Shown here one piece after another: positions 37,117 through 46,707 of a DNA stretch of 64,000 nt (position 1 is its first letter; each line of letters opens with the position of its first letter). Made by a program: the position numbers and the translations under genes. The notes beneath the pieces are model-generated. The model made no database searches. It saw only the letters and a program-made list of their open reading frames with translations, and was not told where the DNA came from. This stretch comes from Fabrea salina (lineage: Eukaryota > Ciliophora > Heterotrichea > Heterotrichida > Fabreidae): the NCBI GenBank assembly GCA_022984795.1, contig JALIHJ010000029.1, positions 124,001-188,000 on the forward strand, in the 5' to 3' direction.

Positions 37117-38925
37117 ATGAATGAGACCTTACAAGAAATTCAAAGTTCTTCTTTTGGCATAGAAAAGCTTCTTTACTACTTGCAAAAGCACGAGTCACCA
37201 GGTTTCCAGGCCTTTTTAGCTAACAAACTTTATGACTACCCTATTTCCCAGGTAAGTGACTACCTTCCTCAACTAGTTAATATTTCAATTCAAAGAGAAG
37301 ACTACGGAGCTTTTACTAAGTACTTCATGGACTCTGCACTTAAAGACCACAACTTAGCTTTAAAGCTATACTGGGTTCTTCAGGCTAACTTGCAAGATAA
37401 CTTTGCTAAGTACTCTGAAAAACTTAGTTTTATGTTGGCTTCTCTTGAAAAAGTGATTGTGAACGGACACACTGATGAAGAAAAAGTAGTTGTTCCCAAA
37501 CACCTTTTCGAGTTAAGTATACCTGAAAACGACCAAGAAAAGCATTATAGAAAAAGCGTTAGGGCTGACTACTTCACAGAACAGCACAAAATAGCTTTTA
37601 GTTTAGCCAAAGCTTCAGTGGCTTTGATAAAAGTTAAAGAAGACAAAAGACTTTCTATGCTCAAACACTACATAGACCAAATCAATAACAGACTCAAAGA
37701 AATGCGTCACTGGTACTGCAACGAAACTACTTCTGAGTACACTAAACGACTGTTCCGAGGCATAGTGATTCCTATAGGCGAGCCTTTGGAACAAGTTGTG
37801 AGGATCCTTAGTTCCGAAACTAAGTACTACAAAACCAAGGCAAGAGTGCCTTACAGAGTAGTAGTGGAAACTGTGAGCATGGAAGAAGACGAGCCTAACA
37901 TTGAAACTAACTACAGTGTAGTAGGGACTGACTTGGAGGAATTTGAGGAAGACTTAGAGGAGATTCCTGATAAAAACGAAGAAAGGTTCAAAGGAATGGA
38001 AGAGTGCATAAACTCCCTTGAAGAGTGCAGTGAAGAAGCCTCTGAAACTGAAAGTATAGAAGAAAACGTGTGGGGGGAAGACTGGAATGCAGCCTACCAA
38101 AGACTTATGGAGAACTCTCCGTTTGGACACTTCAAGTCTTGGAACATAAGGTGCTTTATTGTGAAAGGACGTGACGACTTAAGACAAGAGTTACTTGCAA
38201 TGCAAGTAATTAAAAAAGCCCAAGAAATATTTAAACAAGAAAACCTAGAACTCTACCTAAGGCCCTACGACATCCTTGTAGTTTCTGGGAACTCAGGGTT
38301 CATTGAGTGCGTTCCCAATGCACTTTCTATTGACTTCATCAAAAAGTCCAACAAGTCCTACAGAGACCTTACTAAGTTCTTTGAAAAGGCCTTTGCTATT
38401 GGCTTTGAAGAAGCTCAAAAGAACTTTGTAGAAAGCATGGCTGCTTACTCTTTGCTGTGCTATTTGCTTAACTTAAAGGACAGACACAACGGAAACATCC
38501 TGTTAGACTCACAAGGCCGCATAATTCACATAGACTTTGGGTTTTTCTTAACAAACTCGCCAGGAAAAAACATGGACTTCGAAACAGCTCCTTTCAAACT
38601 GACTAAAGAAATGATAGACATCATGGGAGGCTACCAAGGAGAAATGTTTATTTACTACAAAGTACTCATGTACCAAGGACTCCTTGCTTTGAGAAAGAAC
38701 CACGAAGAACTCACCCTTTTAGTGGAAATGATGCTTCCTGGAGAAGCTCTGCCCTGCTTCCACGATCCTTTTAGAGCTGTTAGGGAGTTCAGGTCTAGAC
38801 TCCACCTTAACAAAAACGAAGACGAGTGCCTAGAAGTCATTGAAACACTTATTAAGAAGTCAGCTGAAAACAAAAAAACCAGAAAGTACGACACCTTCCA
38901 AAAAGTATCTAATGGAATTTTGTAA
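37117..38925 (+). CDS. phosphatidylinositol 4-kinase beta type (PIK1)
   Basis: 602 residues. An N-terminal helical lipid-kinase-unique region (~1-120: FQAFLANKLYDYPISQVSDYLPQLV) and an acidic linker (EEFEEDLEEIPDKNEE) precede the catalytic domain (~340-560). ATP site: GRDDLRQELLAMQVI; catalytic loop LKDRHNGNILLD; metal site HIDFGFFLTNSPG. The end FRSRLHLNKNEDECLEVIETLI is typical of PI4K-beta. It makes PI4P on the Golgi and endosomes. Shorter than human PI4KB (816) but complete. The start is 9 bp from the divergent gene. Confidence 0.95.
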   Translation: MNETLQEIQSSSFGIEKLLYYLQKHESPGFQAFLANKLYDYPISQVSDYLPQLVNISIQREDYGAFTKYFMDSALKDHNLALKLYWVLQANLQDNFAKYSEKLSFMLASLEKVIVNGHTDEEKVVVPKHLFELSIPENDQEKHYRKSVRADYFTEQHKIAFSLAKASVALIKVKEDKRLSMLKHYIDQINNRLKEMRHWYCNETTSEYTKRLFRGIVIPIGEPLEQVVRILSSETKYYKTKARVPYRVVVETVSMEEDEPNIETNYSVVGTDLEEFEEDLEEIPDKNEERFKGMEECINSLEECSEEASETESIEENVWGEDWNAAYQRLMENSPFGHFKSWNIRCFIVKGRDDLRQELLAMQVIKKAQEIFKQENLELYLRPYDILVVSGNSGFIECVPNALSIDFIKKSNKSYRDLTKFFEKAFAIGFEEAQKNFVESMAAYSLLCYLLNLKDRHNGNILLDSQGRIIHIDFGFFLTNSPGKNMDFETAPFKLTKEMIDIMGGYQGEMFIYYKVLMYQGLLALRKNHEELTLLVEMMLPGEALPCFHDPFRAVREFRSRLHLNKNEDECLEVIETLIKKSAENKKTRKYDTFQKVSNGIL

Positions 38926-38932
38926 CCCTTAA

Positions 38933-39502
38933 TTAGAGTTCGCCTGAGTCCTTTATTTGGACAGTCTTAGTTGGTTTGCCGCTTCTAGTTCCTATAGCTT
39001 CGACCTTTTTGACAACGTCAAGTCCTTCCAACACTTCTCCGAACACAACGTGTCTCCCGTCAAGCCAAGAAGTTGTTACTGTTGTAATGAAGAACTGCGA
39101 CCCGTTAGTGTTGGGACCTGCGTTAGCCATGGACAAGAGTCCTGGTCCAGTGTGCTTGATCTCGAAGTTTTCGTCAGGGAATCTTTTTCCATAAATACTT
39201 TCGCCTCCAGTGCCATCGCCCCTGGTGAAGTCTCCTCCTTGAATCATGAACTCAGGAATGATTCTGTGGAAAATTGACCCTTTGTAGTGAAGAGGAATTC
39301 CATCTCCGTTCTTTCCATTTTCACCAGTGCAAAGAGCCCTGAAGTTCTCTACTGTTTTGGGAACTACCTTTCCGTAAAGGCCAAAAACTATTCTTTCAGG
39401 TTCTGCACCGTCAATGCTCACGTCAAAAAACACCTTGTTGGTGATTTCGGGTTTGGCAGACAAAGCCAAGCTGACTGCTAAAAGGCAAAGCAAGAACTTC
39501 AT
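38933..39502 (-). CDS. secretory-pathway cyclophilin (PPIB-like peptidyl-prolyl isomerase)
   Basis: 189 residues. Signal peptide [16 protein letters not shown], then a full cyclophilin domain with catalytic [16 protein letters not shown], active-site residues GSQFFITT and [11 protein letters not shown], and the NENGKNGDG-type loop of the B class. It catalyses proline isomerisation during folding in the ER. The C-terminus is KDSGEL, without a KDEL-type retention signal, so it may be secreted or held by partners. It converges on PI4K (7 bp between stops). Confidence 0.96.
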   Translation of the reverse strand: MKFLLCLLAVSLALSAKPEITNKVFFDVSIDGAEPERIVFGLYGKVVPKTVENFRALCTGENGKNGDGIPLHYKGSIFHRIIPEFMIQGGDFTRGDGTGGESIYGKRFPDENFEIKHTGPGLLSMANAGPNTNGSQFFITTVTTSWLDGRHVVFGEVLEGLDVVKKVEAIGTRSGKPTKTVQIKDSGEL

Positions 39503-39510
39503 AATTATGG

Positions 39511-39966
39511 CTAAAATTCTAGTTTAGTGTTAAACATGTAGCAAATGTGCTTGCCTTCTGCTATAAGTTTGCTTCCCACCCACAAGTCAGCTGAGGCAAA
39601 TGCTAAGTTCTTGCCTACTTTGTTGCAGCGAGTTTTAATAAAGAGCTGGTCGCCTTCTGCAGCTGCAGAGGCAAAAGACACACTTAAGTCAATACTGGTG
39701 AGTTCTCTAGGAGACTTGTCTGCTGTCAGAATAGCTAACCCTGTAGTTTCGTCTATAATTGTAGTAATTGCTCCTCCGTGCAGTGGACCGTAGGAATTGC
39801 AGAATTCTTTAAGCACTGGAAGTCTAAAGTTAACTTCTGAACCATTGTCTACTAACTTAGCAGAGTCAACTTGGATGTTTAAAAGTATGCTTTTTTCAAA
39901 AACTTTAGCTTCACTTACTTTGTTTTGGAAAAAGTTCAGAAGTTTCGTTACTTTGGTCAGAGCCAT
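39511..39966 (-). CDS. hotdog-fold acyl-CoA thioesterase (THEM2/ACOT13-like)
   Basis: 151 residues from the ATG at 39966. The hotdog signature is [24 protein letters not shown] (~60), matching human ACOT13 NxxGTLHGGLTATLVDxxS, with the catalytic Asp in IIDE. The second half is [41 protein letters not shown]. It hydrolyses medium- to long-chain acyl-CoA, usually near mitochondria; the basic N-terminus could be a weak targeting signal. It ends with TAG. 8 bp separate its stop from the cyclophilin start (same strand). Confidence 0.9.
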   Translation of the reverse strand: MALTKVTKLLNFFQNKVSEAKVFEKSILLNIQVDSAKLVDNGSEVNFRLPVLKEFCNSYGPLHGGAITTIIDETTGLAILTADKSPRELTSIDLSVSFASAAAEGDQLFIKTRCNKVGKNLAFASADLWVGSKLIAEGKHICYMFNTKLEF

Positions 39967-39989
39967 TTTAATTAACACCCAAAACGAAT

Positions 39990-42260
39990 ATGAATATTTA
40001 CATACTCATAATACTCCTTGTAGCTACTAAGGGCGAAGAGTCTAGTGGATCGATCTTTTCTTTTGTAGGCACTCCACAAATACAAACTTATGACCCCAGC
40101 GACACCCAAGTAAGCAAACAAGACTCCACAGGCGAGCCACTAGAGTCGTTCTCAAGTGACGAAAACTCCGACTCCGTGACTGAAGTGCCTCAAGAAGACC
40201 CAGAAGCCGAGAACTACACTGTGCCAGAAGGAGACTCTGAAAACCTCCAAAACGAGTACAACTTCAACCAACAAGAAGAAGAGTACGACAGCATTTCAGA
40301 CCTACAAAACCTACAAAGAACCAACGAGTTACTTACTGAGCAAAACCAAAAACTCATAGAAGAAAGTGCTTTAATGGAGGGTCAGTTCTACAATGCCATG
40401 GAAAAAGTTAACAAGTACAGAATTGACGAAGAACAAACTCTGAACTCCTACAGTTCAACCATGAAAACACTTGACCTTTACAACAAAGCTTTGCTTTACG
40501 ACTCAGATGAAGAAAACGAAGACGAAGAACTCCAGGCTTCCTTTGCAATGGTTACAGTCATAGGTTTGGGGTTTTTGTTCTTGATTATGCACGCAATGAG
40601 GAGCATGATGAAGAGGTTCTTTGAGGAAGGACTTAACCACGCCCTTTACTCTTTGCTTGTGGATGTGTGCATTTTGGTGTTTATTTGGTGCTTAACAGCT
40701 TTAGTTGACTACTTCGACATACTGGACGAAGACAAGATTGAACTAGACTTGGTCTTGGTAGGCTTTGCAGTTTTTATAGTGTTTTGGTTAGTTATGGGGC
40801 TGTGGTTGTTGATAGCTGCTCAAGCTTTTTCAAAAAGGTGGCAGAAACACGAAGACTTAATACTGGAAGCTAGGGGTAACTACTCCTCTGCAACTCTGAA
40901 GTACTCGAGAATGAGGCTTCACTTTATTGCTCCGACATACTTGGCTCCTCTGAGTGAAGTGTTTCTTAGAGCAGACTTTGACTTTGCAGACTACTTGACA
41001 AGAGCTATAGGCGACGTGATCACTAAAACATTCCACATGACTTGGATAGGGTACTTTTTAATAGTTCTAGCAGTGGTGTTTTGGCGACTAATCATATTTG
41101 GAGACAAGCAACTAGAGTTGGTTTTTCTGTGGGTGATTCCAGCTTTTCTGCTTTGTTTGTGTGTTTGCATTATTTTCAAGCTGAAAAAAGTAGTTTCTCA
41201 ACTGGTTCCTGAGCCTAAAATAAACGAAGTCAACATATCCTTTGCAAGCATAGACCCTAAAGATGCCCAAAAAATAATTCACCAGCCAAAGTACTTAAGG
41301 GGCAAACTTCCTCCACCACAAGAAACCCAGGGTTTGTGGAGTCCCTACAAAATGACTTCAGCTTACATATTTTTGGGAAGGTACCCCAACAGACACGAAC
41401 TTCTGTTTTGGATGGACAGCTTCGGGCCCAGGTTCATGGTGAGTTTGGTCCAAGGAGTAGCTATAGTGTCATCTCTTTGGATAACTGTGATATGTTTGTA
41501 CTACATTCCTATGCTTTTGGAAAAGTACGAGCTTTTGGGTTTCTTCTTGGTAGTGCTTGCGTGTCTGATTTGGCTCGGTATAGCGTTTTACGTGATTCCA
41601 GAAGCTTACCGACTGCTGACTCTAGCCACGAAAACTGAGATGATGAAAGACAGAGCACTCATCAACCAAGTAGTTAGCAAAAACAAACAGTTCAGAGTGC
41701 AGCGAAGCTGCAAGATTGCCAGACAACTAAAGATGATTTACAGAGAAATCAAAAGGAACTCTGAAGGCGAAGAAAAAGCACAGATTCTGCACCGAATGAA
41801 GAAACTAACTGAGGAGTCCTTTCTGTTGGTATGTCCTTATGGCACTAAAAAACTAGAAGTAAAAGATCTAGACAACGTAATGGACTTGATAGGCATTCAC
41901 TTAGAAGAAGACGAACTAAGAGTGTTTGCTAAAGAATGCGAACCTGACGAAGAAAACCAAATCTCCTTAAACTCTTTTAAAAACGCCATAGAACGCATTC
42001 TATTTAGTTTTGAGTTGAAAGTCCATGAAGTCACTAAAGAAGTCATCCAGGAGTACTTAATCGAACAAGACAACTTAAAAGAAACAATTACTCTTGAAGA
42101 GCTCACTGCTTTCTTCAACGAGTGGAGTTGGCACTTCAGTGAAGACGACGTAAGGGAGTTCCTAGTTGAAGTGCAGTTTTTGAGTGACGACAAAACCCAG
42201 ATTGAAATAGACAAAATAGCTAACATGCTGAGAGTAGACGTTGAAAGCTTACCTAAGTAA
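39990..42260 (+). CDS. multi-span membrane protein with EF-hand-like tail, MLO-like
   Basis: 756 residues. Signal peptide (MNIYILIILLVATKG); a ~165-residue acidic extracellular region with a coiled-coil helix; then about seven spans at ~185-205, 218-240, 253-280, 352-372, 380-402, 480-502 and 512-535. A short motif near 465-490 (RHELLFWMDSFGPRFMVSLVQ) resembles the MLO family segment before its last spans. The C-terminal ~220 residues are basic helices plus two EF-hand-like units (LDNVMDLIGIHLEEDELRVFAK; TLEELTAFFNEW) with poor calcium loops. MLO assignment is tentative. Confidence 0.6.
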   Translation: MNIYILIILLVATKGEESSGSIFSFVGTPQIQTYDPSDTQVSKQDSTGEPLESFSSDENSDSVTEVPQEDPEAENYTVPEGDSENLQNEYNFNQQEEEYDSISDLQNLQRTNELLTEQNQKLIEESALMEGQFYNAMEKVNKYRIDEEQTLNSYSSTMKTLDLYNKALLYDSDEENEDEELQASFAMVTVIGLGFLFLIMHAMRSMMKRFFEEGLNHALYSLLVDVCILVFIWCLTALVDYFDILDEDKIELDLVLVGFAVFIVFWLVMGLWLLIAAQAFSKRWQKHEDLILEARGNYSSATLKYSRMRLHFIAPTYLAPLSEVFLRADFDFADYLTRAIGDVITKTFHMTWIGYFLIVLAVVFWRLIIFGDKQLELVFLWVIPAFLLCLCVCIIFKLKKVVSQLVPEPKINEVNISFASIDPKDAQKIIHQPKYLRGKLPPPQETQGLWSPYKMTSAYIFLGRYPNRHELLFWMDSFGPRFMVSLVQGVAIVSSLWITVICLYYIPMLLEKYELLGFFLVVLACLIWLGIAFYVIPEAYRLLTLATKTEMMKDRALINQVVSKNKQFRVQRSCKIARQLKMIYREIKRNSEGEEKAQILHRMKKLTEESFLLVCPYGTKKLEVKDLDNVMDLIGIHLEEDELRVFAKECEPDEENQISLNSFKNAIERILFSFELKVHEVTKEVIQEYLIEQDNLKETITLEELTAFFNEWSWHFSEDDVREFLVEVQFLSDDKTQIEIDKIANMLRVDVESLPK

Positions 42261-42269
42261 TTGAATTAT

Positions 42270-42734
42270 TTAGTCATACTCATGCAGTTTCTTGAACTTG
42301 AGTCTTTGTTTGTACCTAACGAGTTGCATGTCTATGTATGCCGGGGAAACCATTTCAAAGTAACTAACGGGCGACAGCTTCAAAAGAACTTTTTTCGCAA
42401 GATAAGTCACACTCAGCCCAATGAAAAGGATTACTTGCCAGCTAAATATTCCTATCAAAAACTTAAAAATCGAAGGTTTTTGGAAAAGCACACACTCCCA
42501 CAAGTACTCTTTCAAAGAAAAAGCTTCAACGTCGAAGTCAGAACTTTCAGTGTAAAAGTCTCTGTGATCGAGATGATCCTCCCTAGCTATAACTGATCTT
42601 TCAAACCTTTCAACGCCTTGTTCCTGTTTTGCGAATTTCTTATTTCTGGGCAGGTTGGTGCCTGCTGAGTTGAATTCCTGGAAGGTCTCTAGTTTTCTGT
42701 AGTAGGATAGATGCCTAACTAGTTTTTTAAGCAT
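42270..42734 (-). CDS. unknown small single-span protein, possibly mitochondrial
   Basis: 154 residues from the ATG at 42734 (MLKKLVRHLSYYRKLETF, basic, presequence-like). An acidic/basic middle is followed by one strong span at ~95-117 (FKFLIGIFSWQVILFIGLSVTYL) and a short basic tail. No family recognised; its size and layout fit small accessory subunits of respiratory complexes, but that is only a guess. It lies between the MLO-like gene (9 bp) and the CDPK gene (16 bp). Confidence 0.6.
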   Translation of the reverse strand: MLKKLVRHLSYYRKLETFQEFNSAGTNLPRNKKFAKQEQGVERFERSVIAREDHLDHRDFYTESSDFDVEAFSLKEYLWECVLFQKPSIFKFLIGIFSWQVILFIGLSVTYLAKKVLLKLSPVSYFEMVSPAYIDMQLVRYKQRLKFKKLHEYD

Positions 42735-42750
42735 TATAATTCGTTTACAA

Positions 42751-44235
42751 ATGGGGAACTGTGTCAAACACAAAACACCAGAAAGACAAGAAACTTACCG
42801 TAAATTCATTAACCCCAAAAAAAGAGCCGAAACAGTGACGCAGAGCAACTTCATTAAGCTTAATAAGGATAAAAAGCTGCTGGAGCTGTACAGAGTCCAA
42901 GAAAAGCTAGGCAGTGGGGCTTATGGGTCAGTGTGCAAAATAGTGAGTAGGTCTACAGGGATAGAAAGGGCTTGCAAGTCAGTGAAACTTTCTTCAACTG
43001 ATGACCATGCCATAGCAAAACTAATGGAAGAAGTAAACATCTTAAAAGTACTAGACCACCCCAACATCACAAGGGTCTACGAGGTGCTTCAGGACTCAAC
43101 CCACCTTCACATAGTGCAGGAGCTCTGCACTGGTGGGGAGCTTTTTGACAAAATAGCCGAAGAAAAGGGGTTCTCCGAAAACAGAGCAGCTAAGTACATG
43201 CTTGAAATCACTTCAGCTGTAATGCACTGCCACGAACTTGGAATCATGCATAGAGACCTCAAGCCTGAGAACCTGATTTTCCAGTCCCGAAAAGAAGATG
43301 CGCCTCTTAAGGTGATTGACTTCGGAACTTCAGTCCACTTTCGACCAAATAAAAAGCTAAAAGAGATGATTGGAACTTCTTACTACATGGCACCTGAAAT
43401 CATCAAAGGCAACTATGACCAGAAGTGCGACGTGTGGAGTTGTGGCGTAATAATGTACATTTTGTTATCGGGAAACGCGCCTTTCAACGGGAACTCAGAC
43501 AGGGAAATTATTTTTAGAATACAAACTAGAGAAGTTTCCTTCGTAAGCGAAGTCTGGAAAGGAGTTTCTGAAGAAGCTAAGTGTCTTATTAGGAAGATGC
43601 TCAACAAAAACCCCAAAAAAAGACCTAGTATTTTTGAAGTGTTTAATGACAAGTGGATTCAGTCCAGAAGCAGAAACACCAGCCACGACGTTCCTTTGAG
43701 AGGCAACTACATAGAGAACTTGTACGGGTTCCGTGCTTCAAGCAAGTTGCAAAGAGCCACTATGTCCTTTATGGCTTCACAGATGCTGACGAGCGAAGAG
43801 TCTTCTGAGTTAGAAAGGATCTTTAGAGCCTGCGACGAAAACGGGGACGGGAAGCTAAGTCCTGAAGAAATTGAACATGCTTTAGAGAAGCTAGGATTCC
43901 CTTCTGACTTTGACGTTGGCAAGATAATGGAAGAGTGCGATTCTGACGGGAACGGATTTATTAACTACTCTGAGTTTTTAACGGCAGCAGCTAACTGGAA
44001 CCAAATACTCTCTAAAGAAAGACTCAAAGAAGCTTTTAAAGAATTCGACAAAAACGGAGACCAAAAAATCTCTCTGGATGAACTAAAAGAAACCCTCGGA
44101 GGCGAGAACGTCTCAGACAAGCAAATCCTCCAAATGCTTAAAGAAGCTGATAAAGACGGCGACGGCGAGATCGATATGGACGAGTTCACTCAAATGATGC
44201 TGCAGAAGATTCATACTGAAGACAACCGAGTTTAG
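42751..44235 (+). CDS. calcium-dependent protein kinase (CDPK), intact
   Basis: 494 residues. MGNCVKH fits myristoylation plus palmitoylation. Kinase ~47-305: GSGAYG loop (~54-59), Lys76 (ACKSVK), HRDLKPEN (167-174), DFG (190-192), GTSYYMAPE. Autoinhibitory junction ~310-345. Four EF hands with good calcium loops: DENGDGKLSPEE, DSDGNGFINYSE, DKNGDQKISLDE, DKDGDGEIDMDE. This is the classic plant/alveolate CDPK that couples calcium to phosphorylation. It ends with TAG. All catalytic residues lost in the gene at 25667 are kept here. Confidence 0.97.
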   Translation: MGNCVKHKTPERQETYRKFINPKKRAETVTQSNFIKLNKDKKLLELYRVQEKLGSGAYGSVCKIVSRSTGIERACKSVKLSSTDDHAIAKLMEEVNILKVLDHPNITRVYEVLQDSTHLHIVQELCTGGELFDKIAEEKGFSENRAAKYMLEITSAVMHCHELGIMHRDLKPENLIFQSRKEDAPLKVIDFGTSVHFRPNKKLKEMIGTSYYMAPEIIKGNYDQKCDVWSCGVIMYILLSGNAPFNGNSDREIIFRIQTREVSFVSEVWKGVSEEAKCLIRKMLNKNPKKRPSIFEVFNDKWIQSRSRNTSHDVPLRGNYIENLYGFRASSKLQRATMSFMASQMLTSEESSELERIFRACDENGDGKLSPEEIEHALEKLGFPSDFDVGKIMEECDSDGNGFINYSEFLTAAANWNQILSKERLKEAFKEFDKNGDQKISLDELKETLGGENVSDKQILQMLKEADKDGDGEIDMDEFTQMMLQKIHTEDNRV

Positions 44236-44280
44236 TTATTATAAAATTTTGCATACTATTCAGAATAATAGCCGTTGTAA

Positions 44281-45522
44281 ATGAAGAGGGTAGTAGTGAG
44301 TGGAATAGGGAGCATTACCTGCCTAGGAAAAACTGCCCTAGAAACCTTTGCCGGAATCAAACAAGGAAAAGTAGGACTTAAAATCTTAACTGAAGAAGAC
44401 GTTCCCCAAATACAAGACATGCCCATTAAAATAGGTGGCAAGGTTGAAGTTGACTACGAAGTTATGAAGAAACTGCCTTTTGCTCCCAACAAGCAGAACG
44501 CCATGATCCTTTTAGCAGCAGAAGAAGCCCTGCAAGACTCCAAGTGGAACCCCCAAACAAAAACCCAGAAAGAAAGAACAGGGGTATTCATGGGTGCAAT
44601 CAAGTCTTACATCTCGCCTTTGTTGTTTTTCTCAGAAAAAATACTTGAGGAAGGCTGCAGGTCTATCCCCGACGCTTTTAACCAGCAACTGTCTATTTTC
44701 AACACAACAGCAAACATAGCTAAGCTTTACGACTTCAAAGGCCCTACTTCGGCTTATGGCTCTGCTTGTGCGGCTGGGCAGTCTTCTATAGCAGAAGCCT
44801 ACTTTGGAGTCCAGGAAGGCTTGGCAGACGTTATTGTGGCAGGCAGTGCAGACTTCTTTGTGGACACTTATGACCTAATGGGTTTCCATAAACTTGGAGC
44901 TCTGAACAAAAAAACCAACCAAGACCCCTATGAAGGCTTGAAGACTTTTGACCAAAACCGGGCAGGTTTTGCAGGCTCGGATGGCGCAGGAGTCTTAGTA
45001 CTAGAAGAACTCGAGCACGCTCTTAGCCGAAATGCCCCTATCTACGCTGAGATTATAGGAGCTTCCCAGATTTCAGAGTCGTTCCACGCAACAAGGCCCA
45101 GTCCAAATGGAGAAGGTATTTGCAAGTCAATGCTAGGTGCTATGGAAATGGCTAACGTGGACCCCAGAGAAATCGAAGTAATTAACTCCCACGGAACAGG
45201 CACTTCTGAAGGAGACCTGGCTGAAGCAACAGCCATTTACAACATTTTTGGGGCACCAGGACCCTACGTGATGGGGATTAAGTCTAACTTGGGACACTGT
45301 ATGGGTGGTTCTGGAACAGTGCAGTGTTCAATGCTTATGCTAGCCATGAAGGAGTCTTTTCTGCCAAGAATTCCTAACATTGAGAACCCTATGAAAGTCA
45401 ACAACGAGTCTTTGAATTTCCTTACAGAAAACATTGAAAAGCCATTTACATACGCTTTATCCAATAATGCTGGGTTTGGAGGCCTGAATGTAAGTTTGCT
45501 TTTTAAGAAGTATACTGGATAA
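44281..45522 (+). CDS. beta-ketoacyl-ACP synthase (KAS II / FabF / OXSM type)
   Basis: 413 residues, the family length. Thiolase fold with the Cys-His-His triad: Cys in YGSACAAGQSS (~163), His in NSHGTGTSEGD (~303), His in KSNLGHCMGGSG (~339). The usual N-S-F-GFGG end is NNAGFGG here, with Phe replaced by Ala at a position that gates acyl binding. It extends acyl-ACP chains; in eukaryotes without plastids it would be the mitochondrial type II enzyme that feeds lipoate synthesis. No obvious presequence is seen (MKRVVVSGIG starts the fold), which is odd for that location. Confidence 0.93.
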   Translation: MKRVVVSGIGSITCLGKTALETFAGIKQGKVGLKILTEEDVPQIQDMPIKIGGKVEVDYEVMKKLPFAPNKQNAMILLAAEEALQDSKWNPQTKTQKERTGVFMGAIKSYISPLLFFSEKILEEGCRSIPDAFNQQLSIFNTTANIAKLYDFKGPTSAYGSACAAGQSSIAEAYFGVQEGLADVIVAGSADFFVDTYDLMGFHKLGALNKKTNQDPYEGLKTFDQNRAGFAGSDGAGVLVLEELEHALSRNAPIYAEIIGASQISESFHATRPSPNGEGICKSMLGAMEMANVDPREIEVINSHGTGTSEGDLAEATAIYNIFGAPGPYVMGIKSNLGHCMGGSGTVQCSMLMLAMKESFLPRIPNIENPMKVNNESLNFLTENIEKPFTYALSNNAGFGGLNVSLLFKKYTG

Positions 45523-46701
45523 TTAGTGTTTTTTCTTTCTAATTTCTATAGAAGCAATGTCTTTGCCTTCAAGTTGGCGTTGAGTTTTAAGGAACAGTTT
45601 CAGTTCATCTACTTGGTTTTCTAAGTCTTGGATTTCCTCCAAAACTTCTTTAGTGACTGCAAAGTACTCTTTAGGTGGGTTTTGTTGGAGTTGGGTGTTT
45701 GTTTTTTTGAGTTCACAGTTTTTTGCTTTTCTTTGCTTTATAAGGAGTTGGAGTTCCTGTATTTCGCTATCAATGTTTTCTGAGTCTTGAACTGCTTGTG
45801 AAAGTTTCTGGTTCTCAGCTACTAAGTCACTAATTGGCTTGTTCAGGGACTCCTCCATAGTTTCGTCGATTTCTTGCAGCTTGATGCTGTAGTACTCCTT
45901 TTGAGACTCAAGCATCGAAGAAAGCAAACAGTTGTACTCAAATATCAAGTTTTCAGCTTTCTTGTTTGAAACTTCGTGAGGGTTTGGCACTTCAACTACC
46001 TTTCCTTCGCTTGCCACTAGTCTGTGAATGGGCATCTGTCTAGAGTGGTCCCAAGTTGTCCGAGTTTCAATGTCTTGGAAAAAAGGATGCCCTGTAGCGA
46101 AGTAGTGCTGTCGGGCATGGTCTCCACAACCCATTTCTCCGCATATCACACACATAGCAACTCCTTCTTCTTCTGCACAAGTATCGCAATGGCTCTTGTC
46201 TGGAGGTGATTGGTGGTACCTGCACACAGGGCAGGTGGTGTCACCCCACCTTTCCAAACACCTAATGTGGAACGAGTGCCCACACAGCACTGATATGCTT
46301 TCTTTGTGGAGTTCTTCTAAACAAATCGGACAAGCTTGGATGTCCACTGTAAATAACTCCCCCGAAAACTCGAGTTGGGTTATAAAGCCGATTTCGCAAA
46401 CATGGTCTTCTAAAGCGTTGAAAGGAACCCCCGAGAGTTCCTGAACTATCATTTGGGAGTCTTCAATTGAAGTAGTAAGCAAGCAACACACATAAGTTTT
46501 AGAGGCAGAACCTTTCATGATTCTGAGTTGCTTGATCTTAGTCAGCACTGGTGCCAGAAACAAGCAAATGTCACTCACCTGCAAAGAAGTCGGTATATTG
46601 AACATGCACAGGATTTCTGAAGGGATTTCTCCTATAATAAGGTTTCCGCCAGTGATCTCTATTGAAGGATTTCCAAACCAAAAGTCAAAACAAGTCTCCA
46701 T
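45523..46701 (-). CDS. BRAP: BRAP2-like RING/UBP-zinc-finger E3 ligase
   Basis: 392 residues. An N-terminal RNA-binding-like BRAP domain (~15-115) is followed by a RING-H2 finger ACPICLEELHKESISVLCGHSFHIRCLERW..TCPVCR (~124-162), a UBP zinc finger (~170-235: CDTCAEEEGVAMCVICGEMGCG..HYFATGHPFF) and a coiled coil to the end. In animals BRAP/IMP modulates Ras-MAPK signalling by binding KSR; ubiquitin binding by the UBP finger is expected. Its stop abuts the KAS stop with no spacer (TAA followed by TTA). 6 bp separate its start from SIAH. Confidence 0.94.
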   Translation of the reverse strand: METCFDFWFGNPSIEITGGNLIIGEIPSEILCMFNIPTSLQVSDICLFLAPVLTKIKQLRIMKGSASKTYVCCLLTTSIEDSQMIVQELSGVPFNALEDHVCEIGFITQLEFSGELFTVDIQACPICLEELHKESISVLCGHSFHIRCLERWGDTTCPVCRYHQSPPDKSHCDTCAEEEGVAMCVICGEMGCGDHARQHYFATGHPFFQDIETRTTWDHSRQMPIHRLVASEGKVVEVPNPHEVSNKKAENLIFEYNCLLSSMLESQKEYYSIKLQEIDETMEESLNKPISDLVAENQKLSQAVQDSENIDSEIQELQLLIKQRKAKNCELKKTNTQLQQNPPKEYFAVTKEVLEEIQDLENQVDELKLFLKTQRQLEGKDIASIEIRKKKH

Positions 46702-46707
46702 TTAAAA

